This document shows, one piece after another, positions 37,286 through 47,199 of a stretch of DNA of 64,000 bases; the stretch's first letter is position 1, and the number at the start of each line of letters is the position of its first letter. The position numbers and the translations under genes were made by a program. Under the pieces are notes generated by a model. It did no database searches. It was not told the DNA's origin and saw only the letters and a program-made list of their open reading frames with translations. The DNA comes from Pomphorhynchus laevis (lineage: Eukaryota; Acanthocephala; Palaeacanthocephala; Echinorhynchida; Pomphorhynchidae), in NCBI GenBank assembly GCA_012934845.2, contig WNNJ02000144.1:1-64000 (forward strand), given 5' to 3'.

Positions 37286-37433
37286 AGAAGTTTCTGCTGA
37301 TGACTTCTAATCCTTATTCTAATAAATAGTAAATATTAGATAATCAAACTCCATCAGAGGATGGAATAGATGCACAAACATGATAGCATAGAAGTTTATG
37401 CTGATGAGTTCTAATCCTTATTCTGATACATCG
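37286..37433. repeat. 104-bp direct repeat flanking the LINE insertion
   Basis: AGAAGTTTCTGCTGATGA at 37286 recurs as AGAAGTTTATGCTGATGA at 37390, with CTAATCCTTATTCT following in both. The intervening TAGATAATCAAACTCCATCA (from about 37336) and AGAGGATGGAATAGA recur with changes left of the LINE at 33171-33215. The LINE therefore seems to have landed in a pre-existing short tandem repeat. Confidence 0.7.
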
Positions 37434-38244
37434 TCTGATTTTAATTAGTCAATTGACAAATATTGATTTTTATTTAAAATTTCAAATCTTTATTTTAATT
37501 TGATATAAATTAAATAAACACTCATATAACAATTATCAATTATTTATAATTATTTATTATTTATCATTTAATTATTTGAATTTTATTTAGCTTTTTTTAA
37601 TTTATAAATAATATAAAATACGTAGACTCGGTAGCTTATTTTATTTAATAACAATTATAAGATCACTAAGACTACATATTTTATTAAAACTTAAATAGAT
37701 TACTTACAAAGTTGATAAATATCCGTAAGTATGAATAATCAGTTGACTATTTTGAATTCTGTGAATGTATCTAAAGATCGAGTTTTTTAAAATTTGAGTA
37801 ATGCATGTTTTTACATATGATTGTGAGTTGATTCACTGAATGCGTCATCATCAATTGAGGTAACATATGTGGCATCGATGTTTCTAGAACAAATGATCTT
37901 CGATATCTTTGTATTATTAAGAAATTTTCTCATAACAATTTCCAATATTTATATGCCACACTCAAGTATTGAATGCATTCACTTATCAAAACTTGAGCAT
38001 TTGAATATTTCCGTATTGCTATATAAGCAGCGTGCAATTATTTGTAATTTCTCTTTTATATACAATTTTGAATAAAGATCAAAAATTAACTAAGAAACCA
38101 TCACTGGCCTTGTCTGCGTCCACATAATGATATTGTTGTTGACTGCATTGAAAGTAACTACTATTTTAGTAATATCCTGGCATTTCACACAAGAAAATAT
38201 TTTATTTTTAGTTTTTATATTTGATAAGTAAATTATTATTTTAC
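37434..38244. other. AT-rich stretch, nothing recognised
   Basis: No gene or repeat recognised. The 68-codon frame at 37869-38075 has no recognisable similarity. Confidence 0.4.
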
Positions 38245-38534
38245 CAATCTTTTAAACCAGACGCGAAAGAACGACGATAACAGTATTTGATACCGTTTTG
38301 TCATCATAATGATTCATCATTATCCTATTTGGTGAAGCCGTAGTGCTGGTTTAGCACTCTATGATGTTATTAGAGGTGTTTTAGTACCTCATATACATTA
38401 CTTGTTTATTACCGTATGCTAGTCCTTCTCTGCATTTAGCAGTGTGATGAATTTGGCACTGATGATTCATTGTGATGACGAAATGGTATCAAATACTGTT
38501 ATCGTCGTTCCTTTGCGTCTGGCATAAAAGATTG
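38245..38534. mobile_element. 290-bp MITE with 70-bp terminal inverted repeats
   Basis: CAATCTTTTAAACCAGACGC at the left end is matched at the right by the complement of GCGTCTGGCATAAAAGATTG. The pairing continues through GAACGACGATAACAGTATTT and TGATACC.TTT.GTCATCA. The loop carries short dyads (GTGCTGG.TTAGCAC and AGGTG..TAGTACCTC). No ORF. Flanks read TTAC at the left and TTAA at the right, too weak to call a target duplication. The 300-bp tandem units at 44371-45091 are related to its right half (TTTCGTCAT, TCATCAGTGCCA, GGACxxxCATACGG, GCTTCACCAAA), so it belongs to a dispersed family. The transposase superfamily is not assigned. Confidence 0.85.
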
Positions 38535-39939
38535 TTAACATAATTAACGCGGAATAGTATCACTCTCGTTTGAGAAATTATTATTTATTAAGTAAACTAT
38601 TTCCAAGTCCATTTTCGGTATATACAATTTGATGTACATATTGTTGTTCCAACAGATGCCGAAACAAATAAAAATATAATAGTTTTGATAAAATATTGTA
38701 ACCAAGAGAAATGGGTAATTAAATAAAATAGATTATTAAACTGAGGCCTGTCTTTGCCGTAAAAAAATAATCATAACTGAGTTCAGTTTTGGTCGTAAGG
38801 ATACAATAGTCAAATTTACATTTTGCTGCATCACAAAGATACTATTTTTTCAAATAAAAAATTGTATTTTTTCATTTCATATAAAACTAAATACTAAATA
38901 ATATCAAACATATCATATAAGTTTATTATATTTTAATTAATAAAATAATTTATAGAATTAATACACTGTATAAATACAACTTTAGGTTAGACACTTATTT
39001 GGTAAGCTAATAATATTTATAAACTTATTTTATATCTTTATATCAAATTGAACAAATTAATTAAATGAAATTTGAATTAAAAATTATTGATGATTAATTA
39101 ATAATAAATAATTATCAACAAATAAAAAATAAAATTTTCAATATCTAACAGAAATTGATTTAAGATTTTTTATGAGATTTTTAGTTTTACGATAATAAAA
39201 ATTGATTTAATTTTTCCGAATTTATTACAATTGAAAGTAGATTGTGAAATAAAATCAGTTTTATAATATTATTATATCGTATTGTTTTTTGTTATTGTTA
39301 CAAATAATAAAATTGCGTGCATAACCAAATGACGCAAAATTATACCAGCATGTCATTTATTTATTAAATATTGCAATATTAAAAAATTTAATAAATTTAA
39401 ACAAATAAAATTTTAATAATTTTAACTTTTACAGATATCTAAGAACATATTTATTCAGCATTATTTGTGCATTTTTATTTGTTTGAAGTTTGCATTTTGA
39501 TTAAAATTTTTGAATATATTCATTTGAATGCTGAAATTGCGAATTATATGCGGAATACAACGACACTATTAACCTCAAGAAAAGAGGATTAAAGATTAAA
39601 CTAATTATCAATAATACACCATAATTATTATTCCTAATACAAAATGATTTGTATACTTACGTAATGCTTTCTTCTTTGCAATTCCTGAAAGCATCGCAGT
39701 AATAAAGTATTCTGTAATATAATATTTGATATATAATATTTAAATGATAGATTCATTTCTAGAATGTTGGAACTATGCATAATTATTTCAAAACGCATAG
39801 TATTTGAATCCCTCAAAGAAAAATTTTTGTAGTTAGCATAAAACTGAAATAATTATGAAGTTATGAATCAATTATTAGAATATTAATAATACGACATTTT
39901 AAGAATAAAATTGTTCTTACGAAATGTGATATCAGTTTT
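38535..39939. other. AT-rich stretch, nothing recognised
   Basis: No gene, RNA or structured repeat recognised; short A/T-rich dyads only. Confidence 0.4.
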
Positions 39940-40438
39940 TAGGAAGTATAATGCGCTACCACAGACGCCTAGCCCCAATGAGGCATTTGACCTTAGTCTA
40001 CTCATCACTACAAGGTGGTAACCTTAGTGTGGCCAAGTAGCTACACAACGCCGACAATACTTAATCATCAGTAAACCTCAGAAAAGAATTCACTAAGCGA
40101 ACGCTCCTCCATCGGTGACCAGCCTTACATCAGGTATGGTTTGCGTAAGCAAAGGCTTGTTCAGCAATCTTCGTAAGCTGATAAAGAAAGGAACTAAAGG
40201 AATGATAGAACACGTGTTGTCCAGTGAAGTCACTGCTTACGCAAAAATCATTTCAGATGTAAGGCTGGCAACCGGTGGAGGAGCATTGAATTATTTCAGA
40301 GGTTTACTGATGATTAAGTACTGTCAAAGTTATGCAGCTACAGGGCCAAACTGATAACACCACCATGAAGTGATGAGTAGACTAAGGTCGAAACGCTCTA
40401 TAGTGGGCTAGGCGCCTGTGGAAGGCGTATTCCCCGTA
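39940..40438. mobile_element. 500-bp fold-back element, less AT-rich than its surroundings
   Basis: The left arm from about 39940 to 40150 and right arm 40235 to 40438 are inverted copies. Matching blocks, outermost first: CCACAG.CGCCTAGCCC, GACCTTAGTCTACTCATCAC, TACTTAATCATCAGTAAACC, CTCCTCCA.CGGT, CCAGCCTTACATC and GCGTAAGC. The loop is about 84 nt. Some internal blocks are diverged. Composition is clearly richer in G+C than the flanks. The 79-codon frame at 40115 lies across the loop and is an accident of the arms. No transposase and no clear target duplication. Confidence 0.85.
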
Positions 40439-42769
40439 GAGCTTTCCGACGAAGGTTGTAAAAAAGCATACAGGTTTATACTTTCCTGTTCGTGTTAATT
40501 AAAAAAGTTTTATTGAAATTCTTTCTTATTAATATAACGTCACCAGTGGTTTTCAATGCGTTATCCGTTAAATTGACTATTGTTTCATTCAATTGCTTGT
40601 CCGAAATCTAATAAATCGTTATTTCTATTAGATAGTTATTCAAAGTCCATTTTATATCATCCTATCCTTGAACTTTTTTCGCCAATTTCAATTCACATCA
40701 AACTTAATACATTTCATATAATATATTCCATTTTTATTTAAATTTTATTTTCTAGGCTTATAAACTTAATGTTTTTATAGCTAATAGCATAAATAGCATT
40801 ACGTAAAATAGATGAATTTAGCAGAATTTGTATTTAATTAATTATATATCGAAATTATTCCTTTACAGAGAGTTGTCTACATATATAATCTACGCGTGCA
40901 TATTCTTATCATTTTAATAATAAATTAGAATATCGTAAAAATTTAGCCTTCAAGCAAAATGATTATATTTTTTAAACATGTACATTTATGAGTTTATATA
41001 TAATTCGGTTGTAGAATAAATGCTAAAATTCTGTCGTGTCAGAATTGATGTCAATTACCTTATGATATTAACAGAAAAATACTAGGACTTTTAAATTTAA
41101 ATTCAAAATTTTAAATCAAATAGCATAAGGCATATTCTTATGGTTACTAGATCAATATTTTCAAAGATGTTTATTCATTATCTTTGTGATTACATCAAGC
41201 GTATTACTCCATTTGATATTTTCTATTCCAGGACCAAACTCACATTTTACCAGCACTTGCAAGATAGCTTTATGTTTAGCCTTTGAAAAACATCATCAGT
41301 TTCAGGACTGGAGGTCTTCACACCAAAGTGAAGTATAAATATAGATTGTTACAAAAAGGTAATGCAATAAAGCAGCTTGAGCTTTCAAGGTTAATGCAGT
41401 GGAACACTAAACCGAACACTACATTTAAAAAGTGCGCTTGCAACTTATCGAGAAATAAGCAACTAAACGTAATACGTATTCCGGTAAAATATCAAAGTAT
41501 AACATGTTTCTGGACCAGCCTACAATACTTTAAAAATAATAAATTTCGAAAGCTGTAATTGAGTATGTTTAAATTTTAAAAGTCAGTAATTTAGCGATAG
41601 AAATTAGTGATATTGAGAATTAAACGTTTGCTATGTAGCTTACCCTTCTACATATGCTCGAGTTAATATACCAGATGGACTGCAAATGCTGTCAGCTTTG
41701 CGTACTACCATTACAATAAGTATATTAAAAATAAGTATTCTCATCCTTATTTCTAAAAAAAAAGATATTTAAAAAAGATTTGATATCAAATATTTTCATT
41801 TTTGATGTAATAATTAGTAAGGAGAAAATCGAAACGATTAAACGTCTGTTTACTCACAATAAATGATAGAGGAAAAATCAATGGAATTTAAATTTAATAA
41901 ATTAAGTGACGACTATTTAAAATTAGTTTAAAATTTGCATTGAAAACTTCGTAAATATGCGTGAGTTAAAGCACAGTGAGAACTAAATAAGAAATTAAAA
42001 CAAATTATAATTCCATTGTCTGTAATTATGTAAAAATGTAATAATATTTAGTAAACCTTATCTAGTCTACATAAGCCATTTTCATAATTTACAGCAATCA
42101 TTTTTGAATTTAGTTAAGAGCACATTTTTTATTATTTTACTAAAGCTAATGCTTGATTTCACCATATTCCTAAACACTTTATATTTCATAAATTTCAAGT
42201 ATTTTCGATTAAATCGGACCAGCTTACTGAGTATACGTATTTTATACTATATATAAATTAAAATAAATAATAAATGTAATAAATAATTATAAATAATAAA
42301 TATTTATAGATTAGATAAATATTATGGTTCATCAGGAGGACTGTTTTGCTATCAGGAATCGACATTCTATTCCTCGACCTAACATAGCAGCGTCGAAAAA
42401 TGCATGATAATGACGTATTTCCTCTTATGAAATAAAATTATCTAGTCTTATTTTAATTCAGAATATGAAAATACACTATCCATAAAGATTTTACTCTCGG
42501 AGCTAAAATTATTTATTAATATTTTGTATATTTATATATTTTTAATGATTTAATGTTTGAATTGATAATTATAGTAAACTGGTTAAACTCGATAACATTA
42601 TTTTATATATCGGTTATCGATATAATAATTTAATTAATAATAATTTAACCATAATTTAATATAAATTAATTATTAATAATTTATATTAATAAATAATTAT
42701 ATTGTTATCACTACACATTAATGCTATGTAACATTATTTTAAATGTTACATAGTTTAAAGCCAATACCA
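40439..42769. other. AT-rich stretch with one coding-looking scrap
   Basis: No known gene. On the minus strand at about 41155-41285 a frame reads KAKHKAILQVLVKCEFGPG and WSNTLDVITKIMNKHL then a stop, with more normal amino-acid use than its surroundings; I cannot name it. The plus-strand 91-codon frame at 41283-41558 is unrecognised and probably chance. The remainder is A/T-rich with short palindromes around 42600-42700. Confidence 0.4.
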
Positions 42770-42779
42770 TTTTATATCA

Positions 42780-43265
42780 TGACAATTCTTAAAATTTCAT
42801 TATTTAATGTATTATATTTAATATTATATTAGATTAAAAATTATATGGTATGCATAAATGCTCATGCAAAAATATGTTTATTGTAAATTTAAATATGTCA
42901 TTTTTACGATATAAATTAAAAGTAGTTTTAATTGATGTTAATTTAATGTTCATATCTAAATATATACCTTCTTTATCATTAATATTGGTTTTATTAAGAA
43001 TAAGTCTACTTGGATAAATTTGTTCGCTTATTGAATAAAACTATTAGAGTTAAATACACATATATCATCAATATATCGAAACATATTTCATATCTTTATA
43101 TAATTCAGATTTATTTTTTACACAGTTATGAACAAATACACATTTTATAAAGCTTAAAAACAAGTCAGCTATAATTGAGCTACTATTACCACCCATTGGA
43201 ACGAACACCTTTTATTTGTCTAAATATAGATCCCCCTACCTTTAAATAATTTTGATTATCAAAAT
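42780..43265 (-). pseudogene. YIDD-type reverse transcriptase fragment (Penelope-like), copy 1
   Basis: Minus strand. One frame reads MGGNSSSIIADLFLSFIKC, then VKNKSELYKDMKYVFRYIDD and ICVFNSNSF, preceded in another frame by IFRQIKGV. G-x-PMG-like motif B and (F/R)YIDD motif C at this spacing are those of reverse transcriptases near the Penelope group and of an invertebrate RT family with FRYIDD. Further on, in another frame, come MNIKLTSIK and LYRKNDIFKFT. The copy is broken. Direct duplicate of the next feature over about 300 bp. Confidence 0.6.
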
Positions 43266-43289
43266 ATTTGCGATTCTAATAAATTTAAT

Positions 43290-43603
43290 TTTGAAGAAAA
43301 CCAATATTGTTACAAATAGTTGCAATTCTTAAAATGTCATTATTTAATGTATTATATTTTATATTATATAGTATGAATGAATGCTCATGCAAAAACATGT
43401 TTCTTGTAAATTTAAATATGTCATCCTTACGATATAAATTAATAATATTTTTAATTGATGTTAATTTAATGTTCATATCTAAATATATACCTACTTTATC
43501 ATTAATATTGGTTTTATTAAGAATGAAGTAACCTGAATAAATATGTTCACTTATAGAACAAAAAGTATTAGAGTTAAATACACATATATCATCAATGTAT
43601 TGA
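43290..43603 (-). pseudogene. YIDD-type reverse transcriptase fragment, copy 2
   Basis: Minus strand, opening at FQYIDDICVFNSNTF and continuing CSISEHIYSGYFILNKTNIN, YLDMNIKLTSIK, LYRKDDIFKFTRNMF, HSFILYNIK and ILRIATICNN. Order and spacing follow the YIDD...IYP...YLD..I...RDD pattern of that family. The palm before YIDD is missing. It matches copy 1 at about 85% over the shared part, both in the same orientation. The plus-strand frame here is a shadow. Confidence 0.6.
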
Positions 43604-44370
43604 AAATTTTATGCTTAAAAAGTTATATCGGAAAACGTTTATTTTAAGCGCAGACTCTCTGCTTAAAACTTTAAATAACTTTAAAAATTAAATTTAGTAA
43701 TTTAGGAGAAATGTTTTATTAATTTAATCATTTTTACTTAATATTACAATAATTGATAGACTACTTACTTCAGCTTAAATTATAATTTTTTCATAAGTCA
43801 AATCACACTTTTCGATTATTTTGTTTGCACTTTAACTAGCTAAGTTATGTAGCACGCAATAGTATAATTGCCATATTTTATCAAAAGAATTTTAATACCA
43901 TGTCATCTTTACATTTGCAATCAACATATTATCTTGATTAGTCGAATAGAAAATTCAACAAATTCTGAAAAATTAAAGTGCGTGTCGATCAAAACGCTAG
44001 ATTATTGATATATCGTTGTGAAAATGAATTTTAAACAGACCTATTTGATTAATATAGAAAACGAGGATAAATTGTTACAGAATTATCAAGAATCTATTTA
44101 GAAAAGATAGAATAATGATTAAGATAATTACTAATTTTGAAATAACAAACTTATTAAATTATTAATATTATTTAACTTTGTTGGATGAGCTGTTTGATTT
44201 TAGATAGCTTTGATATACAATTTAGGTTAAAACAGGTTTTAGTATGTTTGTTTCAATACATAAAAACACTCAGATTGGAAAATGAGTCTGATCAACTTTC
44301 ATACTCTAGTATTACATCTGGCAGTATTACAATATTTAATATAAAATAATATGAATAACCACGAAAGAAT
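43604..44370. other. AT-rich stretch, nothing recognised
   Basis: No gene or repeat recognised until a short CCACGAAAGAAT just before the tandem array. Confidence 0.4.
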
Positions 44371-45091
44371 GATGTGGCAGCCACGAAAGAATCGACAAAA
44401 CGATACCAGGTACAGTTTCGTCATTATTTTGACTCATCAGTGCCAGATACATCCAAATACTGGATGCAGAAAAGGACCGACATACGGCACGAGTATGTCA
44501 AAAGGTACTTAGAGCTAGAAAATTTCTAGTAAACTAGGTACATGCTTCACCAAAAAGTCATTAGCGAAGAGCACTGCCTAATGCAAGCACATTCTCTCTA
44601 ATTATCTGTCAACTTATTTGTATTTTACGAGAAAATAAGAGATTCCCGTTGGCATATTTTCTGTTTGTATGATGTGGCAGCCACGAAAGAATCGACAAAA
44701 CGATACCAGGTACCGTTTCGTCATTATTTTAACTCATCAGTGCCAGATACCTCCAACTACTGGATGTAGAGAAGGACCAGCAGACAGCACGAGTATGTTA
44801 AAAGGTACTTAGAGCTAGAAAATCTCTAGCAAACTAGGTACATGCTTCACCAAAAGGATCATTAACGAAGAGCACTGGCTAATGCCAGCGCATTCTCTCT
44901 ATTTATCTGTCAACTTATTTGTATTTTACGAGAAAATGAGAGATTTCCGTGTGCATTTTTTCTGTTTGTATGATGTGGCAGCCACGAAAGAATAGACAAA
45001 ACGATACCAGGTACCGTATTGTCATTATTTTGACTCATCAGTGCCAGATACATCCTGCAACTAGATGAAGAGAAGGACCGGCAGACGGCAC
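44371..45091. repeat. 300-bp tandem array, 2.4 units, MITE-derived
   Basis: GATGTGGCAGCCACGAAAGA begins units at 44371, 44671 and 44972. The first two are complete (300 and 301 bp) and the third stops at about 45091. Units are about 93-95% alike. Each contains ACGATACCAGGTAC, TTTCGTCATTATTTT, CTCATCAGTGCCAGATAC and GCTTCACCAAAA, related to the complement of the right half of the MITE at 38245-38534. The inner part holds AGAAAATTTCTAG-type dyads. A short palindrome TTGACTCA-GAT-TGAGTCAA follows near 45097-45115. The 89-codon minus frame here is not a gene. Confidence 0.85.
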
Positions 45092-45461
45092 GGTAAGTTG
45101 ACTCAGATTGAGTCAAACCATCATCAGTCAAATCTATGTTTATTGAAGCGCTCATAGGGTCTTTTTGCTGATCAAACATGCAATTTGCTTATGTGTACAG
45201 ATCCGTGCATCCTTGATTTATCAATATTTCGTGTAGTCGGAACCGAGGATGCGCTGTCAACTTTTTTGTAAAGTGAGGCACAGCAAAAACCACATAAACA
45301 TTTCGAGCATTAATTGATGTAGACTAGGTTTCAGATAAGTTATAACATTGACATAATATATATTTGTTTAAAAAATCGCAAATATTAAAATACTATTGCA
45401 CTACCCGAGAAATACTTGCTTCAGTAGTTTGTATTGGTTGACGATTATAAGTCTTGGTTCC

Positions 45462-45755
45462 GTAGTTGTTGGAGTAATTGGGAACGTGGAGTAAGAGGGA
45501 ATTATGGGAAAAAAGCGATGGCGAGGTGGGGCGAGTGTCGTCTAAGAAAGGAAGGTTGATGAACGAAGAGGAGCCGGCAGCGATGAGACGAAAAGTTACG
45601 AGAATATGCTGATGTGGCTGATGGGCCAGGAGAGTTTGGCAAGATGTGTGGATGTGTGGTCAAAGCGACGAAGACGTAGGAGCACTCGAACGGCGGAGTT
45701 TATGATGCGTTGTAGGGGTAGGATGATAGATTTTGGAGAATTGGCGAAAAGAAAA
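45462..45755 (-). mobile_element. LINE ORF2 tail fragment, zinc-finger CR1-like family
   Basis: On the minus strand FANSPKSIILPLQRIINSAV, LRLRRFDHTSTHLAKLSWP, then in another frame FRLIAAGSSSFINLPFLDD and HVPNYSNNYG. It is closely related to the copy at 53478-54213. Truncated at both ends, lacking the 3' UTR hairpin, with at least one frameshift. Confidence 0.85.
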
Positions 45756-45958
45756 TACTGTGAAGTACTAACATAAGATTTGATAGCATGCACTAATTCA
45801 AACATTCTATTCACTCATGGTGTAAAATGCTATAAATCTTAGTAAATCCTGATCGCTCGCATATGAGCGATCAGAATAGAAATGATACTAAAAAAATTTA
45901 TAAGTGTTCTAGCTAATTACAATACGAGAAATATTTTCGTACGAGTAACACAACAGGC

Positions 45959-46919
45959 ATGTCGGAGCTATCAAAAGTTTTTGATTGTTGCGATTCTACT
46001 GCGAATTTTACTGCAATTTCAAATTATTCTCAAAGTAAAGTCAGTAATCCTTCTGGAAAAGTCTCTGGACTTATCAAGGTTAGTAATGTTTGTGTTTCAA
46101 AAAATGGATTGGAGGAGTACTTCCCGCACTTATGCGTAATCAAAGCATCCAAACCAATTCAAAAACACGCCCTTTTTGGCACGTTTCTTCGCGAATTTGC
46201 CCTTATGGTCAAGAACAGAGTTTGTTTTAACTCTGTTGAAGCCCTTGAGAACACTCTCAGGGTGTCCTTCGCCAATGGTGCCATTCTTGACGATTACCGA
46301 AAATACTTTTCTATTAATCTTTATTCTCTTGGATCTATTTCCATTCTGCCGCTGAAATGCACTGTAAGTCTCAAATTATCCGTCCTTCAATTCCGACGAG
46401 GATGTTGAACAACTAAAGAAACAATTTTAATTATTTTTTATCAGGCAGGTGATGGGTAAAGGCGGTGACCCACTCCCAGTTGCCTTTGCCGAGACTGATT
46501 TGGACAATGGGCACCTGCTTACCCCTTCAGCAGTTAACCCTTTTATAGGCTTTAATATGAAATTCATGATGATTAGTGAAGACACTCTCATTTACCCCCA
46601 TTGCTAGAAATGCCATGGCTGGGGGCATTGGTTGTCCTCCTGTTCTCGTTCTCAGATTTGTGGTGTGTGTGGCAAGGAGGATTGCCCGCACCTGGTTAAT
46701 AACGATAAATGCTTAGCTACACCCTCTTGCGTTAACTGTGGTGGAGTGAACCCCGCATGGTCAAGACAGTGCACCATGTTCAAGGCTTACAAACAGAAAT
46801 TCTCTAGACCTATTTCAAAATCGTATTCTGCTGCCGCTGCTTATCCTGATCGAATGTCCAATAATGATATTATTCATCTACCAGCAAAACAGAAGAAGTC
46901 TATTATTAACGAACTTTAA
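45959..46919 (+). pseudogene. LINE ORF1 (gag-like) with CCHC zinc knuckles
   Basis: The N-terminal frame 45959-46408 (MSELSKVFDC...) includes SFANGAILDDYRKYFS, as in R1/Jockey-type ORF1 proteins. The zinc knuckles follow in another frame from about 46600: KCHGWGH then SRSQICGVCGKEDCPH, NNDKCLATPSCVNCGG and NPAWSRQCTMFKAYKQKFSR, ending at 46919. Such knuckles bind the element RNA. At least one frameshift and a stop separate the parts. Confidence 0.8.
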
Positions 46920-47199
46920 GCATTTTTGATGCCCTTAGTGTCCTCCCTTGTGAGCACGCCCACGGTGGCATCTGTTCCTGCCGAATTATTAAATACCCCC
47001 GCTCTAAGAAGCGTGGCGGGTCAGCTCGATCTACTCCACCAATCAAGATCGGGAAGTTGCTGAGTTCGAATACCTCTGGGAAATGAAGATGCTGCCTTGG
47101 GGAGGGTCCGACCCAGGTCGGGGCTAGTGTCAAGAGGGGAACCCACTTGCACCTAACTCTGTCTAGGTTAGCATCCCCCTTCCAACTAATTTAACACAT

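Noticed and set aside
40115-40354. 79-codon open frame
   Set aside because: Spans the loop and arms of a fold-back element; amino-acid sequence follows from the palindrome.
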